A DNA stretch of 64,000 nucleotides from Acidobacteriaceae bacterium KBS 89. Lineage in GTDB: Bacteria; Acidobacteriota; Terriglobia; Terriglobales; Acidobacteriaceae. Location: assembly GCA_000381605.1 (NCBI GenBank), contig KB906754.1:1261147-1325146 (forward strand), written 5' to 3'. The notes beneath the pieces were generated by a model that was not told the DNA's origin, searched no databases, and worked only from the letters and a program-made list of their open reading frames with translations. Below, in pieces: positions 7,080 through 16,309 of the stretch. The position numbers and the translations under genes were made by a program. How positions within the stretch are numbered: position 1 is the first letter of the stretch; each line of letters opens with the position of its first letter.

Positions 7080-9683
7080 ATGCCTTTGACTCGCCCCAAA
7101 ATTAGCGCAACCCTCTGCCTCACAGCCTCTCTTCTCCTCGCAACAGGCCGGTTTTGCCCCGCACAGAGCGCCCTTCAGGAGCCCGCAACAACCAGCGTTG
7201 CACCGGAGACCTCCACCTCGCTACCGGACGCGCCTGAGCCGCAGAACGACCCCAAAACCGCCCCGCCAACACCCTCAAAACCCGAACCGATCACCTTCGC
7301 TGGCACCCCAAAACGGATCCTGCTCGACCAGAAGGCGATCTGGACCAGCCCGCTCCACGTCAAGCCAATGGACGCCATGTGGCTCCTCCCCCTGGCCGCC
7401 GTCACCGGCACCATGATCGGCAGCGACCAGCACACCATGACAGCGTTGGTCCACATCAACGCCAACGATCAAAAACACTTCACCACCATCTCAAACGTCG
7501 GCGTCGGCACTCTGGGACTCATCCCTGGCACCATGTACCTCTGGAGTCTCACCCACTACGCTCCACAAGCCAAGGAAACTGGTCTCCTCAGCGGCGAAGC
7601 CCTGATCGACGCCCTCGCCGTCAGCGAGGCAATCGAGTTAGTCTCCCGCCGCGATCGCCCGAACGTAGACCACGCAAAAGGTAGCTTCTTTAGCTCTAGC
7701 CCTCTCGACTCCTCCTTCCCCTCGACTCACGCGGCAGCCGCTTGGGCCCTCGCCTCGGTCGTCGCCGACGAGTATCCTGGCTGGCTCACACAAACTGCAG
7801 TCTACGGATTGGCAACCGGAGTCAGCGTCAGCCGCGTCCTTGCCGAACAGCACTTCCCCTCCGATGTTCTCGTCGGCAGCGCCGCAGGCTGGCTCATAGG
7901 CCACTACGTCTACCGCGCACACCACAACTTCACCCTCAACCCCTTCGACACCGGCAAAACGCCAGACGACTTCGGCGTCACCCGCACTCACCCCTCCCAA
8001 CAAGTCGACGCGCACCCCCCTCCCGACCCCATCGCCCATCGGGTTCCGAGACCTCTGGGCGAGGATGTCGATCCCGACACAATTGGCTCAACCAACGTAC
8101 CCATGGACAGTTGGGTCTATCCGGCGCTGGAGAGGCTGGCGGCCATGGGCTTCATCCCTGGTCAAAGCACCGCCATCCGCCCGTGGACCCGCCAGGAGTG
8201 TCGACGGCAACTTCGTCTCGCTGAAAATCTTGCCAGTCTCAAAGACGCGTACAGTCCTAGCCTTCTAGCACAAGCTCACCTCCTCATGGCCGATCTTCAT
8301 ACTGAGTTCGAATCCGAGCCCCAGTATTACGAGGCTTTGAGCCTGGAGTCTGTCTACGGACGATATGGAACAATCGCGGGTCCCGCATTGCAGGACAGCT
8401 TCCACTTTGGCCAGACCTGGTGGAACGATTTCGGACGCCCGCTCGGCCGAGGCAGCAGCGCTATCGCCGGCTTCTCCTTCCGCGCCCACGACGGACGGTT
8501 CTTCTTCTACGACAGACAAGAGCTTCAGCACAGCCCTGGCAATCCCGCTGAGACGCCTGCCATCAACCAACTGATCAACGTAATCGATCGATCGCAACCA
8601 GACACCGATCCGATAATCCGGCCGATACCTGCACAAGCAGCATTCGATCACCACGGTGCCATCGAACTGTATGGAGGCATCGCGTTTGCGGGCAACTCGC
8701 TCTCCATGGGCAAGCAGGAGATCTACTGGGGACCGACAACCATGGGCCCCATAGCTTTCTCCAGTAACGCAGAGCCAACCTACAACCTGCGCTTCGAATC
8801 GACGCGTCCCCACCCATTTCCTTGGGTCCCCTCTCTCGGCACCTATCGTTTCGACATCGTGCTCGGAAAGCTATCCGGACATAGCTACCCGGCACGCCCC
8901 TGGTACAACGGCCAGAAGGCAGACTTCAACTTCGGGGAAAACCTGGAAATCAGCTTTACTCGCTGGTCCATCTTCTGGGGTGTCGACCACCCCATCACAT
9001 TCCATAGCTTCAAAGCGAATGTCTTTAGCTTCAACTCAACCGGAGGCGGTGGTTGTGGTGGCTGCGTCGGGTATGGTGACCGTCTCGATCCAGGCGATCG
9101 CAAGAGCAACTTCGATTTCACTTATCGCCTACCCTTTCTGCGCCGGCTCGTCACGCTTTACGCGGACGCATACTCCGATGATGACCCAAGTCCCCTCGCG
9201 GCGCCCCGCCGAGCCGTTTGGAATCCGGGTATCTATTTTGCGCGGCTACCCTTCTTGCCGCATATGGATTTGCGTGTGGAAGCTGTCAGCTCCGAAGGTC
9301 TTATTGAAGACTTTGGTCCGTATCACTTCTTCACAAATAGCCAATACCTCGACGGAAATACAAATAAGAGTTTCATGCTTGGAAACGCGATTGGCAGGGA
9401 CTCACGGGCAATTGAAGGTCGCACCAGCTATTGGTTTTCCGCCCGCACGCGACTCGAAGCAGGCTATCGCCAAAACAAAACCGGCACGCTCTTTCTCCCA
9501 GGCGGCGGTACAATCACTGATGGGTTTGTAAATGCTTCCTATGCCTTCAATTCCCACTGGCGGGCTCAGCTCTTCACCCAGTACGAGCGCTTCCTCATCC
9601 CTTCCTACATGAACGGATCTCAACACAATACGAGCGGCTGGCTGCAACTCACTTGGAATCCTGAATTGCACCTCCACCGCTGA
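7080..9683 (+). CDS. PAP2 phosphatase fused to a Wzi-like capsule-assembly outer-membrane barrel
   Basis: 867 residues from ATG 7080 (a TTG two codons earlier, at 7074, is also possible; neither has a strong ribosome site). A signal peptide ends near the PAQS motif. A Pro-rich linker (about 35-75) leads to a PAP2 lipid-phosphatase domain (about 110-270) with SRRDRPN, FPSTHAA and SRVLAEQHFPSD; the last two match the catalytic PSxH and SRxxxxxHxxxD motifs. The remainder (about 340-867) is rich in aromatic amphipathic strands and matches the capsule-assembly Wzi family, including YNLRFESTRPHPFPW and a terminal beta-strand pattern. Wzi anchors capsule at the cell surface and PAP2 enzymes recycle undecaprenyl pyrophosphate or dephosphorylate lipids. 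It adjoins the exopolysaccharide locus, which supports this role. Confidence 0.85.
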   Translation: MPLTRPKISATLCLTASLLLATGRFCPAQSALQEPATTSVAPETSTSLPDAPEPQNDPKTAPPTPSKPEPITFAGTPKRILLDQKAIWTSPLHVKPMDAMWLLPLAAVTGTMIGSDQHTMTALVHINANDQKHFTTISNVGVGTLGLIPGTMYLWSLTHYAPQAKETGLLSGEALIDALAVSEAIELVSRRDRPNVDHAKGSFFSSSPLDSSFPSTHAAAAWALASVVADEYPGWLTQTAVYGLATGVSVSRVLAEQHFPSDVLVGSAAGWLIGHYVYRAHHNFTLNPFDTGKTPDDFGVTRTHPSQQVDAHPPPDPIAHRVPRPLGEDVDPDTIGSTNVPMDSWVYPALERLAAMGFIPGQSTAIRPWTRQECRRQLRLAENLASLKDAYSPSLLAQAHLLMADLHTEFESEPQYYEALSLESVYGRYGTIAGPALQDSFHFGQTWWNDFGRPLGRGSSAIAGFSFRAHDGRFFFYDRQELQHSPGNPAETPAINQLINVIDRSQPDTDPIIRPIPAQAAFDHHGAIELYGGIAFAGNSLSMGKQEIYWGPTTMGPIAFSSNAEPTYNLRFESTRPHPFPWVPSLGTYRFDIVLGKLSGHSYPARPWYNGQKADFNFGENLEISFTRWSIFWGVDHPITFHSFKANVFSFNSTGGGGCGGCVGYGDRLDPGDRKSNFDFTYRLPFLRRLVTLYADAYSDDDPSPLAAPRRAVWNPGIYFARLPFLPHMDLRVEAVSSEGLIEDFGPYHFFTNSQYLDGNTNKSFMLGNAIGRDSRAIEGRTSYWFSARTRLEAGYRQNKTGTLFLPGGGTITDGFVNASYAFNSHWRAQLFTQYERFLIPSYMNGSQHNTSGWLQLTWNPELHLHR

Positions 9684-9730
9684 GCGAGAAACCAGACACA
9701 ACTTGCAATGGAAAAGCTTAAAAGCGCGCC

Positions 9731-10786
9731 TCAGCTTCCGCTATCTGGGGTCGGCTTTGGATTGACCGCTTCCGTCGCCGACTTGCGCCTTGCATAAATC
9801 AAACCACCCGCAACCCCCATCACCTGCGCGCAGGCTCTCGCGGCGAGAAGCACAGGTGACAGTATTCCGACCATCGGATCCTTCTGTATCGCCCTAAGGG
9901 TAAACGGAAGCGTACTTAGCAAGAAACCGGCAAGGACAAGCGCTGATGCAGGCAAAGTCGGCCGCACGGTCAGATCGAAGGCCACCGCAATCAGCAGTAC
10001 CGGTGCAAACAGAAGCTGGAGCTTCATGATCTGCGGCGTGTGGCTGTCCTTCACGCCTTTGCCGGGGTTTTTGCGCACAGCCAGAACACGCCAGAACGCA
10101 AACTTATATTTCTTCTTCAGATAACGCGTGAAGGTATCGGGATGCGTGTGGTAGACAATCGCCGTAGGTACAAACATCATCTTCCAGCCACGCGCGGACA
10201 TACGATAGGAAAGTTCGATGTCCTCCGCACACGCGACTGGAAAAGAGGTGTCATAACCGGTCATCTCAAGAAAGCGATTGCGGCGAAAGCCGGCCGAGTA
10301 GGTGTCGATAAAGTCGATGGTCGCAGGGCCTGCCATCAACCGATATTTGTCTTCATACTCCATCTGCACAAAGCGAGCAGCCAGGCTCTTCTGGTGGGTA
10401 CGATAGACCCCCTTGGCACCGACCACGTCCGGATCATTGAACGGCTCAAGCATCGCGTCCAGCCAATCTGGCATAGGCACACAGTCGTCGTCCGTAAACA
10501 GGAGAATCGCACCCTGCGCCGCCAATGCCCCACGATTTCGGGCCGCCGCAGGGCCTGCGTTTGCCTGAGTAATCAGACGAACCGAAGAATAGCGCCTGAT
10601 CACGTCTGCGGTGTTATCGGTCGAGCCGTCGTCGATGACCAGAATCTCAACATTCCGGCCAGCTGTCTGCGTCATTAACGAGTCAAGGCAGAATCCTATG
10701 CGGGAAGCGCCATTAAATGTCGGAATTATGATCGATGCCGTCCCGACCGGCACATCCGGCATTGAATACCGCCTTGAGTCACCCAT
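9731..10786 (-). CDS. Glycosyltransferase family 2 with C-terminal membrane segments
   Basis: 351 residues. The GT-A fold begins with ASIIIPTFNGASRIGFCLDSL, carries the nucleotide-sugar signature VIDDGSTDNTADVI, the metal-binding LLFTDDDCVPMPDWL, and a CAEDIELSYRMSARGWKM acceptor-site region with the ED dyad. Two hydrophobic helices lie at about 270-335, so it is membrane-attached. It begins eight bases after the stop of the radical-SAM gene and is the last gene of the minus-strand run 17545-9731. Probably adds a sugar to a lipid-linked exopolysaccharide unit; donor and acceptor unknown. Confidence 0.88.
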   Translation of the reverse strand: MGDSRRYSMPDVPVGTASIIIPTFNGASRIGFCLDSLMTQTAGRNVEILVIDDGSTDNTADVIRRYSSVRLITQANAGPAAARNRGALAAQGAILLFTDDDCVPMPDWLDAMLEPFNDPDVVGAKGVYRTHQKSLAARFVQMEYEDKYRLMAGPATIDFIDTYSAGFRRNRFLEMTGYDTSFPVACAEDIELSYRMSARGWKMMFVPTAIVYHTHPDTFTRYLKKKYKFAFWRVLAVRKNPGKGVKDSHTPQIMKLQLLFAPVLLIAVAFDLTVRPTLPASALVLAGFLLSTLPFTLRAIQKDPMVGILSPVLLAARACAQVMGVAGGLIYARRKSATEAVNPKPTPDSGS

Positions 10787-10794
10787 GAATCGAC

Positions 10795-12318
10795 TTATGC
10801 CGTCGCTCCCTGCGGCTTGGACGGAGTTGCTGTCTTTTCGTGCTCACTACCGCGCAGGAGATACTTCGATAACGTCACAAACCCTTTGACATTGCGCTGC
10901 AGTTCGCGGCGATCCAGAAGGGACTGCTTCAGCTTGTATGCCAAATAGGACGGTGCGAGATAGAAGCTCCGTCGCGCTCGGTCACAAAAGCTAACCAACT
11001 GCTCGTGTGTAATGTTCGGCAAGGTGACAACGCTGTTGTGAAGCCCATCCTTCGTCAGCCAGGCACCCCAGTCCTCAATCTGGATGTATTCACGCTTCTT
11101 GGCTTCTTGGTAGGCGACCGTACCCGGGTAGACCATGATCGGAAAGAACTGCGCCGTATCGGGCCGAAGCTTCTTGGCAAAGCTCAGGGTCTTCTCCATG
11201 CTGGCGGGCGTTTCGTTCAGGTTGCCAACCATGAAGCAGCCATGCACCATGATGCCAGCATCCTGGCAGCGGCGGACAAACTTATGGGCCTCTTCGTGAT
11301 ACTTCGCGTCGCGCCGGTCATCATTGTTCTTCTTCATCCCGTTGATGACTTCAACGTCACCGCTTTCGAACCCGACACAGAACAGCCGGGCGCCGGCCTT
11401 GTGCAACGTCGAAAGCAGTTCACCTTCGGCCCCGATATCTGCGCGGCAGTTGGCATCGAACGGAAGCTTGTTGCCACGGCGGATCAGCTCATTCGCCAGT
11501 TCAAGCGTGCGCGGTTTGTTGACGATAAACGTATCGTCCTCAAGCATGACGGTCTTGATCTCGGGCATCTCGCGGGCGACAAACTCGAACTCATCAGCGA
11601 CGTTCCCCACCGAGCGATAACGCATCGTGTGCCCGCTGAAGGTCTGCGGATAGACACAGAACGAGCAGTGATACGGGCAACCTCGGCTGGTATCAAACAC
11701 CACCAGCGGCCACAATGAGTGACCGTAGAAATAGTCCGGCGTGTGCAGAAAGCGTTTGTATACCTCAGAGACGAAGGGGAGCTCGTCGAGGTCCTTAATT
11801 GCTTCGCGCTGCTTGTTGCTGATGATCTCTCCAGTCGCGCTGCGCCAAACTAAGCCGTCCACGGTAGACAAGTCTGCGCCGCATGCCTTCGCCTCGAGCC
11901 AGTCCCGTACCGTGTATTCATACTCGCGAATCGCTACGGCCTGCAGCGACGTCGACATGGCAAGGGTTTCCTTAGGAAGAGAAGAGACGTGGCGTCCGAC
12001 CATCAGCACATGCAAGGACGGGTTCGCGGCGACCATGGATTCAACGACGCTTACGTCGTTGAGAATGCTGGGAGTCGAGGTATCGCACACGACTGCCTCG
12101 ATGTTTTTTGCAGCGATCCGGTCGATCACGGCCTGAACTGAAAAGCCGCCGGCGGGGGCGTCAACCAGGTCCACATCGTGCCCATTCTTGATGGCAACCC
12201 CGGCGGCCGTGGCTAACCACTTCGGGTAGTAGAGTGTTCCGCTCTTGGTTACGGCAGGGCTGCGCTGTTCCCGGGAAAATCGAGGGTGAAAAGGGGGATT
12301 GAGGAAGAGAACGCGCAT
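10795..12318 (-). CDS. B12-binding-domain radical SAM protein
   Basis: 507 residues. The N-terminal part (about 1-145) is a cobalamin-binding-like Rossmann domain (MRVLFLNPPF, GHDVDLVDAP, LHVLMVGRHVSSL). The radical SAM core carries Cys214-x3-Cys218-x2-Cys221 in SRGCPYHCSFC, and later LEDDTFIVNKPRTLELANEL and FCVGFESGDVEVINGMKK. This is the class B (cobalamin) layout used by methylases and by enzymes such as hopanoid HpnJ-like proteins. The start is supported by GGAGG nine bases upstream. It lies between two glycosyltransferases, so modification of a sugar or lipid carrier in the polysaccharide is likely. The reaction cannot be told from sequence. Confidence 0.85.
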   Translation of the reverse strand: MRVLFLNPPFHPRFSREQRSPAVTKSGTLYYPKWLATAAGVAIKNGHDVDLVDAPAGGFSVQAVIDRIAAKNIEAVVCDTSTPSILNDVSVVESMVAANPSLHVLMVGRHVSSLPKETLAMSTSLQAVAIREYEYTVRDWLEAKACGADLSTVDGLVWRSATGEIISNKQREAIKDLDELPFVSEVYKRFLHTPDYFYGHSLWPLVVFDTSRGCPYHCSFCVYPQTFSGHTMRYRSVGNVADEFEFVAREMPEIKTVMLEDDTFIVNKPRTLELANELIRRGNKLPFDANCRADIGAEGELLSTLHKAGARLFCVGFESGDVEVINGMKKNNDDRRDAKYHEEAHKFVRRCQDAGIMVHGCFMVGNLNETPASMEKTLSFAKKLRPDTAQFFPIMVYPGTVAYQEAKKREYIQIEDWGAWLTKDGLHNSVVTLPNITHEQLVSFCDRARRSFYLAPSYLAYKLKQSLLDRRELQRNVKGFVTLSKYLLRGSEHEKTATPSKPQGATA

Positions 12319-12529
12319 TAAGAAGAGCCTCCAATTTCATTGAACCGCATATCGATTGTAATCCATAGGAACATCGGCGGTGGGGGAAACAATGGAATGA
12401 TTGACCATTAGGATTCTCTAATCCGTAGCGGACTAACCACCCAATTTACTGAAGTTAGATAGGGATAATCTGTTTTGCCGCCCTCGGCGAGTTCGTGACC
12501 TGTCCCCGGATTTCGCATGGTAGATTTTT

Positions 12530-13627
12530 TCAATCTGATTCCACACACGCGCGTAGTACTTCCGCGGTCTTTTTCGAGCAGGAATCCCATGTGAAAATTC
12601 TACTGCGCTCCAGCCCCTTCTCTCTGAGGCGCGTGCAGAGTTCAGTGTCAGACGCGATTTCGATTAACCGACCTGCCATATCTTCCACCTGCAGAGGATC
12701 AAAGTAGAGAGCCGCATCTCCGCACACCTCGGGCAGGGAAGCCGAGTGTGCAACTGTAACCGGAACTCCAGCGGCCATAGCCTCGATGGGTGGAAGGCCA
12801 AAACCCTCGTAGAGCGAGGGTAGGACCAGGGCGTGTGCGTGGCCGACCAGCGAGAGCAGCTCTTGATGAGAGACGAAGCCTGTGAGGCGAATGCGTTCGC
12901 CGCTGCCCCGAACGCGTTCAAAGAACTCGGCTGATTCGCCGGTAATCAGGTCTTCGCTCTGTCCCACGATAACGAGGTCTTGGGGAACCCGGTCCTTGAT
13001 TTTGAGGAACGCCTCGACCAAGCGGCCCAGGTTTTTGTAAGGCTTGATGTTTCCGACATAAACGAAGTAGGGGCGAGAGTGGATGCGCGGCAGCTGAGCG
13101 GCTCCGTACCACTCGGCAGAGATACCCAGGTGGGTGGGAATGATATTGTCTTCGCGTGGCCCTGTGGTAAGACGGAGAAGCTCGGATTTACTGAAATTCG
13201 ACACGGTAAAGATGACAGAGGCTCGCTTGCGCAGTGCGCGAAACATGGTCTTGGCATAGATTCTCTTTTTGGGATCGCCGATGATCTCCGGGACAACACG
13301 GTGACTCAGGTCATGAACGGTCACGGCCAGCCGCCCACGATAAAGTAGTGGAATCGGATAGTACGGGGAGAAGAACAGATCCGTGCCACGGGGGATTGCA
13401 AGGGGAAGCTGAACCTGCTCGGCCAGCGAATAGCGCCCCGCTTGGCAATCAATCAGTCGGATATTGGCCGCCCGGCTCCAATAAAATTGCTCCAGACGAG
13501 CGCGATCACCAATCCCGACGATCGACACGTCGCGCAATCGACCGACGATCCCCGGCATGATGCCCTTGATGTAAACACCGACGCCGGAGGAGTCGATCCA
13601 GCGCAAATCGATGCAAAGCCTTTTCAT
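12530..13627 (-). CDS. Glycosyltransferase family 4 (GT-B)
   Basis: 365 residues from the ATG at 13627 (MKRLCIDLRWIDSSGVGVY), which fits the usual GT4 N-terminus better than the upstream in-frame start at 13732. The C-terminal donor domain has YFVYVGNIKPYKNLGRLVEAF, LTGFVSHQELLSLVGHAHAL and the EX7E retaining motif in LVLPSLYEGFGLPPIEAMAAG. Typical mannosyl- or rhamnosyltransferase-like protein, acting in the cytoplasm on a lipid-linked glycan. A broken copy of its first 38 codons survives at 14802-14915, so this locus once held two related genes. Confidence 0.88.
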   Translation of the reverse strand: MKRLCIDLRWIDSSGVGVYIKGIMPGIVGRLRDVSIVGIGDRARLEQFYWSRAANIRLIDCQAGRYSLAEQVQLPLAIPRGTDLFFSPYYPIPLLYRGRLAVTVHDLSHRVVPEIIGDPKKRIYAKTMFRALRKRASVIFTVSNFSKSELLRLTTGPREDNIIPTHLGISAEWYGAAQLPRIHSRPYFVYVGNIKPYKNLGRLVEAFLKIKDRVPQDLVIVGQSEDLITGESAEFFERVRGSGERIRLTGFVSHQELLSLVGHAHALVLPSLYEGFGLPPIEAMAAGVPVTVAHSASLPEVCGDAALYFDPLQVEDMAGRLIEIASDTELCTRLREKGLERSRIFTWDSCSKKTAEVLRACVESD

Positions 13628-13801
13628 AGGATTATGGGGTTCACCGAATAAGAGTTGGGTACAGCCCTCGCCGAAGTAATTCGCCGCCACGGCCTCACCC
13701 GCTGCTCCGTAGAATGGGTTTTGGCCGCCCATCTTGGCAGTTCATCGTCGCAGCTACTTCCTGTCGGAAGCGTGGAGACGACATTCTAGAGCAACGATTT
13801 G

Positions 13802-14602
13802 CTACTTGGTAGCCACGACAACAAGTCGAGGTCTATTCAATATGTTGCCGATCTCCACTTGGCGAATATCAATTGTTGGTTTCATCAGAAGAAATGTTTC
13901 CGCCAGAATCGACGCCATCCAATTCCGGACTTTCCCGCTATTGTTGATAAAGCTATAACACGTAGATTCCTCGAAGCAATCTATTCCCTGTTCCTCGCGC
14001 TCGGAATAGAGTCGCTTCCTTGCCTCTTTGGTTGAACGAGAGAACAAGCTCTCATACAACGACTTGGTCAAACGCCACAACTTGTCAACCGGATGCTGGA
14101 TATCAACAACAAATACTTTTACGGAGCTGAATGCTGCGAACAGCGCCCTCACATCGTCAACTTCCTTGAAATGATTAATGCCATGGTTCGATTCATTTGG
14201 GAAATTTACGACAGCCTTTCCACCAGCGCGCAAATGCCGATGAATGTTGTTTACAAACGACTCTGTATTTGTCACATGCTCTAGAACATCCGACGAATAC
14301 ACGGCGTCAAAAGCCTTCCCAAGATAAAGCCCTTCTTCGCAAAAATCGCAGCTTTTCAGTTGTAAATTTTTGTAATATTTGCCGTAATTGGAATTGAGAT
14401 ATTCAATCGTCTTTTCCGACTGGTCGACACCCATGACAAGCGAATCTTTTCGCAAAACTGCGTAGCGATAGACAAAAATCCCGATGCCGGAGCCAACTTC
14501 CAGGATTGAAGTGACGTTCTCATCCAGAAAAGATTTTGATAGTTCGTACGAGTAAATCACAGCATTCGGCGCCCCAAATGGACGCCTGAAGACAGGAAAC
14601 AT
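13802..14602 (-). CDS. Class I SAM-dependent methyltransferase
   Basis: 266 residues from the ATG at 14602, chosen because AAGGAGGAG lies eight bases upstream; the frame extends further to 14701 but that part overlaps noncoding debris. Motif I is SILEVGSGIGIFVYRYA, the post-I acidic loop is VMGVDQSE, and motif II is FDAVYSSDVLEHV. C-terminal region unrecognised. The gene is visibly richer in A and T than the rml or wza genes, suggesting later acquisition. It sits between the GT4 gene and the polymerase, so it probably methylates a sugar of the exopolysaccharide or its carrier-linked precursor. Confidence 0.82.
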   Translation of the reverse strand: MFPVFRRPFGAPNAVIYSYELSKSFLDENVTSILEVGSGIGIFVYRYAVLRKDSLVMGVDQSEKTIEYLNSNYGKYYKNLQLKSCDFCEEGLYLGKAFDAVYSSDVLEHVTNTESFVNNIHRHLRAGGKAVVNFPNESNHGINHFKEVDDVRALFAAFSSVKVFVVDIQHPVDKLWRLTKSLYESLFSRSTKEARKRLYSEREEQGIDCFEESTCYSFINNSGKVRNWMASILAETFLLMKPTIDIRQVEIGNILNRPRLVVVATK

Positions 14603-14801
14603 TAATGACACTCCTCCTTGAGGATCATACAGGGTTGGTTTGACGTGGATGAGCGTGGGGGCTCCGTCAGAGGTGGGCCACCCGGAGCGAACGGTGCCCA
14701 TCCTGCACTGTCACGACGCCCGGGAGGAGACCATCGACATCTTCACTTTCACGCCCGAGGGACCTCCCGTTGAAGTTGGAGCAGGCGAGCCTGATCCCGG
14801 T

Positions 14802-14915
14802 CCCTTTGATCGACACGTCGCACAAACGCTCGACGACCCTCGGCATGACGCCGTTGATGTAGACGCCGACACAAGAGAAGTCGATCTAACGCAGGTCGAT
14901 GCAAAGCGTTTTCAC
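14802..14915 (-). pseudogene. 5' stub of a deleted GT4 glycosyltransferase gene
   Basis: Read on the minus strand from 14915, this piece translates as VKTLCIDLR, stop, IDFSCVGVYINGVMP, then VVERLCDVSI. It matches the first 38 codons of the intact GT4 gene (13514-13627) at about 26 of 38 positions. Its start is GTG instead of ATG and the codon equal to Trp10 is TAG. After about 38 codons the similarity stops abruptly. It begins just upstream of the polymerase stop (14944) and is followed by the methyltransferase, so most of the gene was deleted. Confidence 0.8.
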
Positions 14916-14943
14916 AGGTTTTATTGACTATACGAACAAGCAC

Positions 14944-16275
14944 TTAGGAAGAGAGTCGGAGCGACTCGGAAAAATTGCGGCTGAGGTCAGACTCTTTCGG
15001 TTCGTAAGACGATGCTGCGAGTGCACAGGCACTCAAAAACCAGGGATAAGCAAAGGTCAACTGCACACCCAGATTATGAGCCAGCGGTTGGTAAAGCGCG
15101 ACAACGGCAATAATTGAGGCTCCCTTTCTGGTTACCCAATATGGTGCAAATAAAAGAACAACCAGCCACAACGCAGCTGGTATTCCGGTCTCCGCCGCAA
15201 TGCCGGGAATACCTATTGCCGGAAGATCTTCGGCATCAGTCATCGAAGGCAGATTGCCGAGATAGTGCGGATCATTCCTGATTATCGGATAGTTTCCGAT
15301 ACCAATCCCAGTAATAGGGTGAGCTGAAATCATTCTAGGCACAATATATAAGGCAGCAATTCTACCCAAAACAACGTTGGGGTCCCTGCCGACAAGAGCG
15401 ATCTTGTCTTCAACATTCTGGTAGCTGGCCATATATCCCAAAAGTATAGTTCCGAGATCCAGCCACACAGCTACACCGCACAACAATACGGTCGAGAGAA
15501 CCAGGTACGCTATCTTCTTACGAAACGAAACAGCGGTAATCACCGAATAAAGAATAAGGAGTGCCGCCGTAAAGAAGCCGGCTTTGGAGGCGCTCAGAAG
15601 AAATGCTATGGATAGCACTACGGTATTTACCGTACCGAGTGGGCGCTTTGTCATATGGCGACGAAGGAAACCTATAACGAAGACGCTCACAAGATACATT
15701 CCAAACGGGCCGCCTTCATTGAAAAAACCACGGGCTCGCAAGTAGGGGCTCTCACCGTACGCGCCTGGAAACATCGTTGAGTTTTCGGGAGATGAATGAG
15801 TAATCGCCACCACAATATAAGAGGCAATTGCATAGCAAGAGACAATAAGTCCGGTACGCCAATATGCGGTCATTCCTTGAACCAAAAAATCCTTGTTGTT
15901 TAGGAATATATTTGCTAGCCAGAAGAAGCCGCAGACAATTGACGCAAGTTGCAAGAGCTTGGAAAGCGAAAATATCACCGGCTGCTTAAGTAACGAGACT
16001 TCCTCAAGGGGATAGAAAGTCATTCTAAGCGCAAGTATCGCCATCAACAGTAGCGCAATCAGCAAAAGGAAGTAAGACCTGATCAGGCCACCAAGTCGGC
16101 GAGAAATGTGAAATGAAAAACCCGAATACAAAAAGCGGGCGGTACAAAAGCCTAAAAGGAGGAGAAGAAGGCAATCCTCCGCTTGTAGTCCCCCAACCTT
16201 AAGATTTGTGAACGCCGGCAGGGTTGCTAATAAACCGATTACCATCAGCATCCCTGGAGAGCTTCGCACGTACAT
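14944..16275 (-). CDS. O-antigen polymerase/ligase-like (Wzy-type) membrane protein
   Basis: 443 residues with about ten to twelve hydrophobic helices (MLMVIGLLATLPAF, LLLLLLGFCTARFLY, and others) and a large periplasmic loop before MISAHPITGIGIGNYP, the motif that marks Wzy/O-antigen-ligase proteins. It would polymerise lipid-linked repeat units at the periplasmic face. Start 16275 is an ATG without a clear ribosome site; the Met at residue 9 is an alternative. Codon use is AT-richer than most of the window, as is common for polymerase genes. It follows the glycosyltransferase at 16310 by 34 bases in the same operon. Confidence 0.82.
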   Translation of the reverse strand: MYVRSSPGMLMVIGLLATLPAFTNLKVGGLQAEDCLLLLLLGFCTARFLYSGFSFHISRRLGGLIRSYFLLLIALLLMAILALRMTFYPLEEVSLLKQPVIFSLSKLLQLASIVCGFFWLANIFLNNKDFLVQGMTAYWRTGLIVSCYAIASYIVVAITHSSPENSTMFPGAYGESPYLRARGFFNEGGPFGMYLVSVFVIGFLRRHMTKRPLGTVNTVVLSIAFLLSASKAGFFTAALLILYSVITAVSFRKKIAYLVLSTVLLCGVAVWLDLGTILLGYMASYQNVEDKIALVGRDPNVVLGRIAALYIVPRMISAHPITGIGIGNYPIIRNDPHYLGNLPSMTDAEDLPAIGIPGIAAETGIPAALWLVVLLFAPYWVTRKGASIIAVVALYQPLAHNLGVQLTFAYPWFLSACALAASSYEPKESDLSRNFSESLRLSS

Positions 16276-16309
16276 ATGGCGATTCTACACATCGCCACTC
16301 GAGCAAAAA

